DNA from: Kalymmatonema hyalinum WJT4-NPBG1
Lineage (GTDB): Bacteria; Cyanobacteriota; Cyanobacteriia; Cyanobacteriales; Nostocaceae
Direction of reading: 5' to 3'
Assembly: GCA_019359075.1 (NCBI GenBank)
Contig: JAHHIB010000012.1
Location: 48,448-112,447 of the forward strand
Length of the DNA: 64,000 nucleotides
Positions 44,787 through 52,721 of this stretch are shown here, piece after piece; within the stretch, counting starts at the first letter, position 1, and every line of letters starts with the position of its first letter. Under the pieces are notes generated by a model. It did not search any database. It saw only the letters and a list, made by a program, of their open reading frames with translations, and had not been told where the DNA came from. Made by a program: the position numbers and the translations under genes.

Positions 44787-45380
44787 ATGGCTATAGCGAC
44801 AACCACAAATCCAGCTGATCACGAAGAACATCATCCAGATTTGCGAGTCTTGGGGCTGTTAGTGTTCCTCATTTCCGAATCTCTGATGTTCGGCGGATTT
44901 TTTGCCACTTACTTGTTTTTCCGAGGCAGTACTGAAGTTTGGCCTCCAGAAGGAACCGAAGTAGAGTTATTGTTGCCTACAATCAACACCATCATTCTGG
45001 TTTCCAGTAGTTTCGTTATTCACTTCGGCGATACAGCAATTAAAAAGAATGATGTCCAAGGAATGCGGAAGTGGTACAAAATCACCGCAATCATGGGCGC
45101 AATTTTCTTGCTTGGTCAGGTGATTGAGTACGTAAGTTTGGGATACGGTCTGACTACCAACGTATTTGCTAACTGCTTTTACTTAATGACAGGGTTCCAC
45201 GGTTTGCACGTTTTCGTGGGACTGTTGTTGATTTTGGGTGTATTATGGCGTTCCCGTCGTCCTGGTCACTATTCTGCCACCAAACACACTGGCATTGAAA
45301 TGGCAGAAATCTACTGGCACTTCGTAGACATCATCTGGATTGTTCTCTTCACCCTGCTGTACATTCTTACCAAGTTTTAA
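44787..45380 (+). CDS. coxC: Cytochrome c oxidase subunit III
   Basis: 197 residues from ATG 44787, which begins a normal subunit III (MAIATTTNPADHEEHHPDLR). Five membrane helices: LRVLGLLVFLISESLMFGGF...; PTINTIILVSSSFVIHFGD; YKITAIMGAIFLLGQVIEYV; NCFYLMTGFHGLHVFVGLLL; and YWHFVDIIWIVLFTLLYIL. ESLMFGG and TGFHGLHV are conserved in the family. It completes the oxidase; separated from coxA by a repeat region, so transcription may be reduced or driven from within it. Confidence 0.95.
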   Translation: MAIATTTNPADHEEHHPDLRVLGLLVFLISESLMFGGFFATYLFFRGSTEVWPPEGTEVELLLPTINTIILVSSSFVIHFGDTAIKKNDVQGMRKWYKITAIMGAIFLLGQVIEYVSLGYGLTTNVFANCFYLMTGFHGLHVFVGLLLILGVLWRSRRPGHYSATKHTGIEMAEIYWHFVDIIWIVLFTLLYILTKF

Positions 45381-45441
45381 ATCGAGAATCGGGAATAGAG
45401 AATTAGTAAAATCTATTCCCCATTCCTTCAAGGAGATTGCT

Positions 45442-45924
45442 ATGCAAGTCGATGCAGAAAGATTTTCATGGTTTCAGGTTCCAGACGATGTCAAACAGTT
45501 GTTGATGTTGGCGACAGCAAATTGGGATAATACTTCAGAATCAGAAAAGTATATTAACCAAGCTTTAGCAAAAACTGAAGATTCGACAGACGTTTTGGTA
45601 GCAGCTTATAGATATTTTTTCTATAAGAATAATTATTTAATGGCTTTGCAAACAGCCGTTAAAGTTATAGATATAATTAAACTATCAGAGCTATTTCCAG
45701 ATAACTGGGAGCAACTTAAACCAATATTGATGAGCCGCAAAGATGAGCCACAAATAAGACTTTATCTAAATGCTTATGCTGCTTATGGATTGGTATTGGC
45801 AAAGCTGGGAGAAATAGACAAAGCTAAAAAAATAAGTGCTCAACTGAAGGAAGTTGATGATAAAAATCAGTTTGGATCAGCAATTTTATATGACATTCTA
45901 ACACGACCAAGTGAAGAAGAATGA
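45442..45924 (+). CDS. Helical-repeat (TPR-like) protein of the nitrogen-fixation block
   Basis: 160 residues from ATG 45442, which has an excellent ribosome site (AAGGAGATTGCT); an earlier frame start overlaps coxC. The protein is all-helical with a TPR-like rhythm (SESEKYINQALAKTEDSTDV; AAYGLVLAKLGEIDKAKKIS). No Cys or metal motif. Lies 61 bases after coxC and 42 before a cupin gene, so probably a member of the same cluster and perhaps an assembly factor. Function unknown. Confidence 0.75.
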   Translation: MQVDAERFSWFQVPDDVKQLLMLATANWDNTSESEKYINQALAKTEDSTDVLVAAYRYFFYKNNYLMALQTAVKVIDIIKLSELFPDNWEQLKPILMSRKDEPQIRLYLNAYAAYGLVLAKLGEIDKAKKISAQLKEVDDKNQFGSAILYDILTRPSEEE

Positions 45925-45966
45925 ATTCTATATTCAATTGATCATTAATGTTATGGTTGAACGCTT

Positions 45967-46578
45967 ATGAAAGGAAGGGATTGGCTTGTTACTGAAGACG
46001 GACAGTATCAAGTCTGTAAATCTGTGAGAGCATGGGATTTACTAAGAGATAATTATCGCTTCTATCGATTTCTGACTGAAGTGGAAGATGTTCTCAAAGA
46101 TGCTGAAGATGAAAGCAGCCATCTTCCAGAAATTCGGATGCTAGTCAGGCGGTTGATTGTTAACTCCTACTGGGTACAAAGTCGATATTTAGAGCCTTGT
46201 TCTAAAACAGGAATTTCAGTTGTCCTCCTTTATGACGAGTTAGGTTTTCCATTTACCGTGCAAACGGTAACATTTGCACCAGGAACCCCATCGACAATTC
46301 ACAACCACGGGACTTGGGGTGTTATAGCGGTGTTAAAAGGAGAGGAGAAAAATACATTTTGGCAGCGTACACCCAATTCAGAATTTAAGGACAAAATTGA
46401 ACGGACGGGAGAGTTAACCTTATTTCCAGGGGATATTATTAGCTTGGCTCCCAATGCAATTCATAGCGTGGAATCAGTCGGTGATCAACCAACTGTGACT
46501 TTTAATATTTATGGCGAAACTCGTATGCAAGAGCGTTTTGAGTTTGACACCGTTAGCCATTTGGCTAGGAATTTTTAA
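45967..46578 (+). CDS. Cysteine-dioxygenase-like cupin
   Basis: 203 residues. The cupin/cysteine dioxygenase I signature is visible: FAPGTPSTIHNHGTWGVIAV with two metal His (HNH), KGEEKNTFW, and the third His in LAPNAIHSVE. A leading helical domain of about 80 residues precedes it. The enzyme class oxidises thiols with Fe(II) and oxygen; the substrate is not known. It lies in the cox/nif-associated cluster, where it might handle sulfur for metal clusters, which is inference. Confidence 0.8.
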   Translation: MKGRDWLVTEDGQYQVCKSVRAWDLLRDNYRFYRFLTEVEDVLKDAEDESSHLPEIRMLVRRLIVNSYWVQSRYLEPCSKTGISVVLLYDELGFPFTVQTVTFAPGTPSTIHNHGTWGVIAVLKGEEKNTFWQRTPNSEFKDKIERTGELTLFPGDIISLAPNAIHSVESVGDQPTVTFNIYGETRMQERFEFDTVSHLARNF

Positions 46579-46661
46579 CTAGTAGAAAAGCAGGGGGAGA
46601 GGGGGGGGATGAGGGGGATGAGGAGGACTAAAAACTAATAACTAATAACGGAGAAACTTAA

Positions 46662-47135
46662 ATGGCAAGAGTAATTTTTTATGAAAAACCTGGCTGTAAA
46701 GGTGGTACTAAGCAAAAAACTCTGCTAACAGCCGCAGGTCATGAGGTGGTAGCTTACAATTTGCTTACTGAACCTTGGACTATTGAACGTTTGCGCTCAT
46801 TTTTTGGCGATCGCCCTGTCGTTGAATGGTTTAACCGTACTGCTCCAAAGATAAAATCTGGAGAGATAGTTCCTGAACAAATAGATGCTGACACTGCCCT
46901 GTTGCAGATGCTTAGAGATCCGGTATTAATTCGCCGTCCTTTGATTGAAGTGGGCGATCGCCGTGAGGTGGGTTTCGATGTGCAACTCATTGATGCGTGG
47001 ATCGGTTTACAGCCTGTGGACGAGTCCCTGAAGGAAATCAGCGAAAATCTCATGAAACAGGATCTGCAAAGCTGTTCCCACAAACATGAACACAAACATG
47101 AACACAAGCATGAGCAAGGTTCCTGCAAGCACTAG
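46662..47135 (+). CDS. ArsC-like nitrogenase-associated protein with His-rich tail
   Basis: 157 residues. N-terminus ARVIFYEKPGCKGGTKQKTL is the thioredoxin-like ArsC fold with one Cys in PGCKGG; LIRRPLIEVGDRREVGFD is the second conserved segment. The family is known as nitrogenase-associated protein (NifO-like), usually inside nif clusters. The C-terminus ends in a Cys/His/Lys/Glu tract (CSHKHEHKHEHKHEQGSCKH), a likely metal-binding tail. GGAGAAACTTAA upstream of ATG is a good ribosome site. A terminator follows at 47195. Confidence 0.88.
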   Translation: MARVIFYEKPGCKGGTKQKTLLTAAGHEVVAYNLLTEPWTIERLRSFFGDRPVVEWFNRTAPKIKSGEIVPEQIDADTALLQMLRDPVLIRRPLIEVGDRREVGFDVQLIDAWIGLQPVDESLKEISENLMKQDLQSCSHKHEHKHEHKHEQGSCKH

Positions 47136-47194
47136 ATGAGTTTGTTCAGTACTGAGATGGCTTGTGTACTGGTGAGAGATTATGATGATACTTT

Positions 47195-47226
47195 GGGCGA
47201 TCGCATTTCAGCGATGCGCCCTTTTT
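47195..47226 (+). terminator. Terminator after the nitrogenase-associated gene
   Basis: GGGCGATCGC / GCGATGCGCCC stem with one bulge and a short loop, followed by TTTTT. The HIP1 octamer is part of the left arm. Confidence 0.65.
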
Positions 47227-47396
47227 GCTGGTATCCTCTAACAACACGACTTGCTGCTGACTTCTAGAATTATTAATGAAATCGAATTTAGGTAATTTTC
47301 ATTTAAGGTGTATCTGATGGCTGCTGATATTGCACAAAATAATAACGTCTTTTGAAGCTATTCAATTATCCTTATAAGTTGTGAATGCGTAACTGA

Positions 47397-48254
47397 TTAT
47401 TTCGCTGGCTTGTTATACTTCGGCGGCTTGCTTCTTCTTATGATTCTGTCTGCTTTCTGTTGAGCCTCCTGGATACTGTCCATTCGTTCAATGCAAACTT
47501 TGGAGCCAGGCACATAATTCTTTTCACCCTGTAAATGCTTTTGAATATTTGCTTGAACCTTTCCTCTCTTCGCTACTCCTGTATAGTTGTTTCTCCCTCC
47601 TTCGGTCAGAATTTTATATACAACAGGTTTGTCGTTCGGCAGCTGACTAATTCCCTCAACCGTGAGATCCACAGTTTTGGTATTAGGTTTTGGAGATTTA
47701 GAACCATCTGATGTCCTACGATGCTTTGAAAAAGTTGCTTGATCAGGTTTTCGTCTGCCACAACCTACAGCTTGTACAGTATGTTTTGAGTGGTTAGCTC
47801 CTACGCTGGACTTAGTAGGTTTTAACGTAGCTGAACGAGCAAGCTCAAGCTTCTTAATGATGATCTGAGCAAATTGTTGGGGTGTATGATCTTGTAAGTT
47901 AATATAGGCAACTGTTGGGCGAAAGCCTGGAATTTCTGTGTTGTCAAAACGGGCAGGAAGAATATACTCTTGCTTTTCTTGAAACGCTCGAGCCTGAGCG
48001 CTTTCCCGCTCATGATTGGTCCAATTCTTTCTCCGATAATTTTCCGAAATAAATATAACACAGAAGCGCGCCTTGTTGCGGTAAATCTCATCGAGGTGGG
48101 TGTACAGATCCTTGCCCCAAAGAGCAACCTGCTCGAATTTGTCATAGAAAACTTTGATAATAGAATCTTCAAGGGTGGTTGCAACTGCTTCAACGTACTC
48201 TCGGTCTTCACCTGCAAAAGACAATGCAACCTCGTATTCGTATTTTTTTATCAT
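47397..48254 (-). CDS. TIR-domain protein with C-terminal GIY-YIG-like domain
   Basis: 285 residues. The N-terminal TIR domain (about residues 5-140) contains the start motif VALSFAGEDREY, FYDKFEQVALWGKDLY, KARFCVIFISENY and WTNHERESAQARA; the Glu of NHE (E82) sits where NADase TIRs place their catalytic Glu. A basic linker (140-200) follows. The C-terminus (about 203-285) reads PVVYKILTEGGRNNYTGVAK...IQKHL...SKPPKYNK, the order of a GIY-YIG nuclease: Tyr213, Tyr224, helix, then the final YN. The usual catalytic Arg position appears to be Asn236 and the helix Glu is Glu263 or absent, so nuclease activity is doubtful. No partner gene; a stand-alone defence effector is inferred. Confidence 0.8.
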   Translation of the reverse strand: MIKKYEYEVALSFAGEDREYVEAVATTLEDSIIKVFYDKFEQVALWGKDLYTHLDEIYRNKARFCVIFISENYRRKNWTNHERESAQARAFQEKQEYILPARFDNTEIPGFRPTVAYINLQDHTPQQFAQIIIKKLELARSATLKPTKSSVGANHSKHTVQAVGCGRRKPDQATFSKHRRTSDGSKSPKPNTKTVDLTVEGISQLPNDKPVVYKILTEGGRNNYTGVAKRGKVQANIQKHLQGEKNYVPGSKVCIERMDSIQEAQQKADRIIRRSKPPKYNKPAK

Positions 48255-48439
48255 TTTTAAAGATTTATATACATCCTAATCAAACTATCCTAAAAGGGGT
48301 TTCGCCCTCATCTCGTAGAGTGATGCACTGGTTGTCTAAATTTTAATTACACTGCATAGGTAAATTTTGCGAACACCTATTAAAACTAGAATGGAGATTT
48401 TGACGCGATAACCTTTTTCTTTCAGAGGAGTTAAAACTT

Positions 48440-48685
48440 ATGTCAGGACAAGCTGTAGGTTCTGTGAATATACCTAGATTGAGTAAAGGCAATCAGGGTC
48501 AGGCTGTCAAGATTTTGCAACTGCTTTTAGACAACTTTCATGGCTACTCAGTTGCAGTTGACGGCATTTTTGGTACGAACACAGAAAATGCTGTCAAAGA
48601 CTTCCAAAATTCCCGTGATTTTGTAAATGACCCTCCAGGAGTCGTAGCTAATCAAACTTGGGAGGCGTTAGCTAATAGACAGTAG
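48440..48685 (+). CDS. Small peptidoglycan-binding (PG_binding_1) protein
   Basis: 81 residues, essentially one domain: PRLSKGNQGQAVKILQLLLD, VAVDGIFGTNTENAVKDFQ and ANQTWEALAN. This three-helix fold binds peptidoglycan, normally as a module of hydrolases; here it is alone and without a signal peptide. AGAGGAG about nine bases before ATG is a strong ribosome site. Adjacent genes give no clear partner. Confidence 0.9.
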   Translation: MSGQAVGSVNIPRLSKGNQGQAVKILQLLLDNFHGYSVAVDGIFGTNTENAVKDFQNSRDFVNDPPGVVANQTWEALANRQ

Positions 48686-48715
48686 GCTCGTTGCAAAAGA
48701 CAATTGGATGAAAAT

Positions 48716-48803
48716 GAAACCACAGATGATCACAGATGAACACAGATGGACACAGATAAATTATCTGCGTTTATCTGCGTTTATCTGCGTGCATCTGCGG
48801 TTG
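48716..48803. repeat. Palindromic intergenic repeat, copy 3
   Basis: AAACCACAGATGATCACAGA... with CACAGATG units, then complementary TTATCTGCGT units ending ...GCATCTGCGGTT. Longer arms than the copies at 5268 and 25305. Confidence 0.8.
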
Positions 48804-48854
48804 TAAATATCCATGAACCCTACTTTTATAAAAAATCTAATAATTGGCGTTTAC

Positions 48855-48912
48855 AAAAGGTAGGATGATCCCACCTTTATATCCCTACCAAAATTGTGGG
48901 GATTTTTCTTTT
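48855..48912. terminator. Bidirectional terminator between convergent genes
   Basis: AAAGGT...ACCTTT stem at about 48855-48877 and a T-run (TTTTTCTTTTTTTT) at about 48903-48917, between the peptidoglycan-binding gene and the convergent CheW gene. Confidence 0.55.
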
Positions 48913-48933
48913 TTTTTAGTACGTGAGTATTAG

Positions 48934-49389
48934 TTAAACAGGCTTTCCAATACACTTTAAATCGAGCAAAAATATTGTTTTTATATCCTCTTTCTGGGGT
49001 AGGACAGCGACATGGCTGACCATCTGAATCATAGGTTTGCTATGACTGCTAGATTTTGGTAGTGGACGAATAGTTAAGAGTGGTAATTCCACGATATCGG
49101 GCGGTTCATCTACCGAAATTCCATAGAGTTCCCCTTGGGAATCGTGTGTAACCACCATAAAAGATGGGTTATCTACCCAGTGATGTAAACCATCTAAGCC
49201 TAACTGTTCATGCAAGTCCAAAACCTTAATCATGTACTTGCCTATCTGAACTAGCCCCATTGTTGTTAGCTTTTTACTGTTTGCAGGTGAAAAATTCACC
49301 ACCTTCAGCACATCGCTGATCGGGAGCGCTAGGAGATAATCTGCAATCTTAAAAACAATAAACTTGCCTATCTGTGACTCGTCGTCCAT
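48934..49389 (-). CDS. CheW-like chemotaxis coupling protein (second copy)
   Basis: 151 residues, CheW fold (IGKFIVFKIADYLLALPISD; LDLHEQLGLD; PPDIVELPLLTIRPLP). Its ATG overlaps the stop of the upstream cheA-like gene by one base (TAATG) behind AGGAGAG, so the two are translationally coupled. Most pix-type clusters have one CheW; this additional one after CheA may balance or link receptor arrays. Confidence 0.88.
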   Translation of the reverse strand: MDDESQIGKFIVFKIADYLLALPISDVLKVVNFSPANSKKLTTMGLVQIGKYMIKVLDLHEQLGLDGLHHWVDNPSFMVVTHDSQGELYGISVDEPPDIVELPLLTIRPLPKSSSHSKPMIQMVSHVAVLPQKEDIKTIFLLDLKCIGKPV

Positions 49390-52300
49390 TACTCTCTCCT
49401 AGCAACAACTTCAGTATTTTTTTCCAAGATATCTGCCAGTGTCTCCAAGAGCATATGCTCCAAATAAGGTTTGGTAATATAAGCGTTTGCGCCCAACTGG
49501 GAAGCAAGCAGGCGGTGCTTCTCACTACTTCGGGAAGTTACCATCACTACAGGAATATCAGCCAAAGCACGGTCGCGCTGACGATTTTTCAGAAACTCAA
49601 ACCCATTCATACGTGGCATCTCGATATCGCAAAATACCAACTGGATGTTTGTATGGTATCGAAGTTGTTCAATCGCTTCGTAACCATCTTTTGCCTGAAG
49701 AACCTGGTAGCCAGCCTTCTGTAAGATTAAAGCCAGGGTTTGGCGTACTGTAATTGAATCATCCACTAAGAGAATAGTTATCTTTGGTCTTTCCTCATAG
49801 TCTGAATTTGGTGATTCCGGTAACGCCACACGAGCGGAGGATAGTAATCGCGGTTGTTCTATCCTGTTCGTGAGGATGACGGATGTTGAACTAGCTAAAT
49901 TGCTATTGGTAGGATGATCGGTTTGCTGTTCAGACAAAGATTCCATCAATGTTGATCCATCGAGTACCAATGTCAGCCGACCATCAGCAAGAATACAACT
50001 CCCGTAGATGTAGCGAGGTGGTATAATCATAGCTCCTAAGGAACGGATAACCAATTCTTGGTCACCAATGAGCTGGTCTACTTCTAGACCGAGAAGTTTA
50101 TCCTGACAACGAATCAGAATAACGGGCATCCCCTGTTCTTTAGAACGGGAATGCTTAGTCTTAAAGACTGAGGGTTGAGTGACGGATGAGCAATAATCTA
50201 GGGCTTTCGTAAGTTGGTAGATCGGAATAAGTTTCATCGCAGTGCCTTTACCCCACTGGAGGACTTTGCCTCCTTCCCAGGAGCGAATCTGGGCTGCTGT
50301 AGGAATAAGAATTTCCTCGATGGAATTGGCAAACAAGGCGTAGGTTTGGTCGCCGGCTTCACACAGCAGTAAGTGGGCGATCGTTAAGCCTAAGGGAATT
50401 TGCAGCCTGAACATTGTGCCCTGATTGGGTTGAGAATAAACCGCAACTGAACCTCGAATTGCTTGCAAATGAGTGCGAACCACATCAAGACCAATTCCTC
50501 GCCCGGAGAGGTCATTGACACTAGAAGCTGTAGAAAAGCCAGGTTCAAAAATCAACTGCGTTAGCTGGGCTTCATTGAGACTGCGAGCTTGTTCTGGGGA
50601 GACAAGTTGACATTCTACCGCCTTGGCGCGAATCTTTTCAAAATCTAATCCATGACCATCATCGCGAACTTCAATCACCAAGTACCTGCCCTGATGGTAG
50701 GCGCTCATTTCAATCTGACCTTTCTCTGGCTTGCCCCGTTTTTGCCGACTTATGGGCAATTCAATTCCGTGGTCAAACGCATTGCGAAGCAGATGCAGCA
50801 GGGGGTCATACAGTTTTTCAACCACTGCTTTGTCAACTAAGGCGTCACTTCCACGGAAATTTAGAGTTACCTGCTTTTTGTGTATAACTTCTAGCTGGCG
50901 CAAGATACGGGGAAAGCGTTCAAACAGATGTCCCAAGGGCAACATCCGGGCTTCCATTAGAGAATCACGGGTATTTGTCAACAACCGACGTTGTTTTTCC
51001 AAAGTCTCCTGAGATTGGCGAGCAAACATTTCAATGGCGTCGGTAGCTTCTCCTAATTGCACGGCGTCTTCTAGAAGCGACTGAACGAGATTATGGAACT
51101 CCTTAGAACTAGTCGTTATGGAGGTTTTCATTTGAGTTGCATACACCGGGCGTGGCAAAATGTGGTGTTTATACGAGGGCAGGGGGTTAACTGTATGAAT
51201 CCCTACCAGGGATTGAAATAGCTCTAGAGAATCAAAACGTTCATTATCCTGCCCATTGCCAACCAACCACTCTTGTTCTGGGACACTGAACTGACAATCA
51301 GACAAATCCTGTAACTGATTGAGCAACTGTTGATGGTGCTGTAGTTTTGTCAGGAGTACTCGAACGGTAGCCGACAGCTGTTCGTTCTGGAGAAATTGGC
51401 GATTTTGATTTGTTAGCAATTCTCCGATCAAGTAATTTAGTTGTTCTAAATGCTCAACATTAACCCGTACGGTACGAGTTGAGGAGGAGATGGCAGGCTG
51501 AGCAGGTGCGGGGATGAAAAGATGCGGAGATGAGGGCAGATCTGGTTCATTGGTCATTTGCTCATTCAGGGCTGATTCCTCACTATCTAATTCAGTGTCA
51601 AGTGGAGTTTGAGTGACTGACTTTTGAGCATCAATGGGTGCATCTTGGGACTGTTGGGGTGAATTGTGGAATAGTCCGCCCAGTTGTTGTAATGCTAAGG
51701 ATGGTTGACCGCCTTGACTTCTGTCGCCATTTAGCACGGCTGTTCGTGCTTCTTGAAAGTTTGCCAGAGCAACGCGGGCAATAACCACAGCTTGCTCAGG
51801 ATAGTTGTCCAAGCCAGCAAGCACCGCCTCAGCTATAGCTTTGAACCCTGGTAAATTCAAAGATTCAGCCAAACCAAGGAAAACCTCTGCCTTAGTCCTG
51901 AGCGTAGTGGCAATCTGTTCGGGATCACCAGTGGCTATGGCAGTAGCGAGCTGGTCTAATCGTTGGGTGACTCCGACTTCAAAGATAGACTGCGTCAAGT
52001 CAAAGCCCAATTCTTCCGAACTGGGAATGTGAGCTTCGTGACTAAAACAGTCTCCTAACTTCTCTTGCAGTTCGGCAAAAATAGCAGCACTTTGGTTGAG
52101 AACCTGAGTATCATTGACCAAACCTCCTGTCAGTTCAGTCATTAAGGGTAAGCATAAACACTCATAAGCCTTGAAGAGTAGAGCTTCAATTTCTTGGTCA
52201 ATCAACAAGTCGGGTTTGCAGATAGCTCTAAAAATATCTTCCAACGTGTGAGCCACGGTATTAATCGTTTCCAAACCGATGCTGGCTGCTGCTCCTTTAA

Positions 52301-52454
52301 GCGTGTGAGTCGCACGCATCAACGTATAAACTTTGTTGATACTGAAGTTTTCTCGAAGGCTAAACAGTTCTTGTTCTATAACTTGCAGCAGTTCCGGCGC
52401 TTCTTGGAGAAAGTAGCGGTAGCTTTGCTCGTAAATGGTTGGGTCGTTAGTCAT
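49389..52454 (-). CDS. Hybrid CheA-like histidine kinase
   Basis: 1021 residues. Hpt domain at the N-terminus with the phosphorylated His50 (MRATHTLKGAAASIG); a long Pro/Ser/Gln linker (about 150-330); dimerisation and HATPase regions with HLLRNAFDHGIE (N box), DDGHGLD (G1) and GRGIGLD (G2); a CheW-like regulatory domain; and a C-terminal receiver with the phospho-Asp in LVFCDIEMPRMNG. This is the PixL-type hybrid kinase of phototaxis clusters. Preceded by a heptamer repeat at 52455-52535 that separates it from the receptor gene. Confidence 0.93.
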   Translation of the reverse strand: MTNDPTIYEQSYRYFLQEAPELLQVIEQELFSLRENFSINKVYTLMRATHTLKGAAASIGLETINTVAHTLEDIFRAICKPDLLIDQEIEALLFKAYECLCLPLMTELTGGLVNDTQVLNQSAAIFAELQEKLGDCFSHEAHIPSSEELGFDLTQSIFEVGVTQRLDQLATAIATGDPEQIATTLRTKAEVFLGLAESLNLPGFKAIAEAVLAGLDNYPEQAVVIARVALANFQEARTAVLNGDRSQGGQPSLALQQLGGLFHNSPQQSQDAPIDAQKSVTQTPLDTELDSEESALNEQMTNEPDLPSSPHLFIPAPAQPAISSSTRTVRVNVEHLEQLNYLIGELLTNQNRQFLQNEQLSATVRVLLTKLQHHQQLLNQLQDLSDCQFSVPEQEWLVGNGQDNERFDSLELFQSLVGIHTVNPLPSYKHHILPRPVYATQMKTSITTSSKEFHNLVQSLLEDAVQLGEATDAIEMFARQSQETLEKQRRLLTNTRDSLMEARMLPLGHLFERFPRILRQLEVIHKKQVTLNFRGSDALVDKAVVEKLYDPLLHLLRNAFDHGIELPISRQKRGKPEKGQIEMSAYHQGRYLVIEVRDDGHGLDFEKIRAKAVECQLVSPEQARSLNEAQLTQLIFEPGFSTASSVNDLSGRGIGLDVVRTHLQAIRGSVAVYSQPNQGTMFRLQIPLGLTIAHLLLCEAGDQTYALFANSIEEILIPTAAQIRSWEGGKVLQWGKGTAMKLIPIYQLTKALDYCSSVTQPSVFKTKHSRSKEQGMPVILIRCQDKLLGLEVDQLIGDQELVIRSLGAMIIPPRYIYGSCILADGRLTLVLDGSTLMESLSEQQTDHPTNSNLASSTSVILTNRIEQPRLLSSARVALPESPNSDYEERPKITILLVDDSITVRQTLALILQKAGYQVLQAKDGYEAIEQLRYHTNIQLVFCDIEMPRMNGFEFLKNRQRDRALADIPVVMVTSRSSEKHRLLASQLGANAYITKPYLEHMLLETLADILEKNTEVVARRE

Positions 52455-52535
52455 GAGTCATTAGTCATTAGTTATTAGTCATTAGTTATTAGTCATTAGT
52501 TATTAGTCATTAGTTATTAGTCATTAGTTATTAGG
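52455..52535. repeat. Heptamer short tandem repeat between receptor and kinase genes
   Basis: Alternating GTCATTA and GTTATTA units, about eleven in tandem, directly upstream of the kinase ATG. Confidence 0.9.
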
Positions 52536-52721
52536 GAGTACCAAAAAATAAATTATCTATTATGTAGGGGGGCTGACGGCGCACGAGAGTTGAGGTCTTA
52601 CATACAGGACTTGCATTGCGCCGTAAGCCACCATTGTTTCTGCATCACTACAAATTGGAAATTTTTTTAATTGGAAGTCCCTTAGCACTTAGACAAAAGA
52701 CAAATGACTAATGACTATTAA

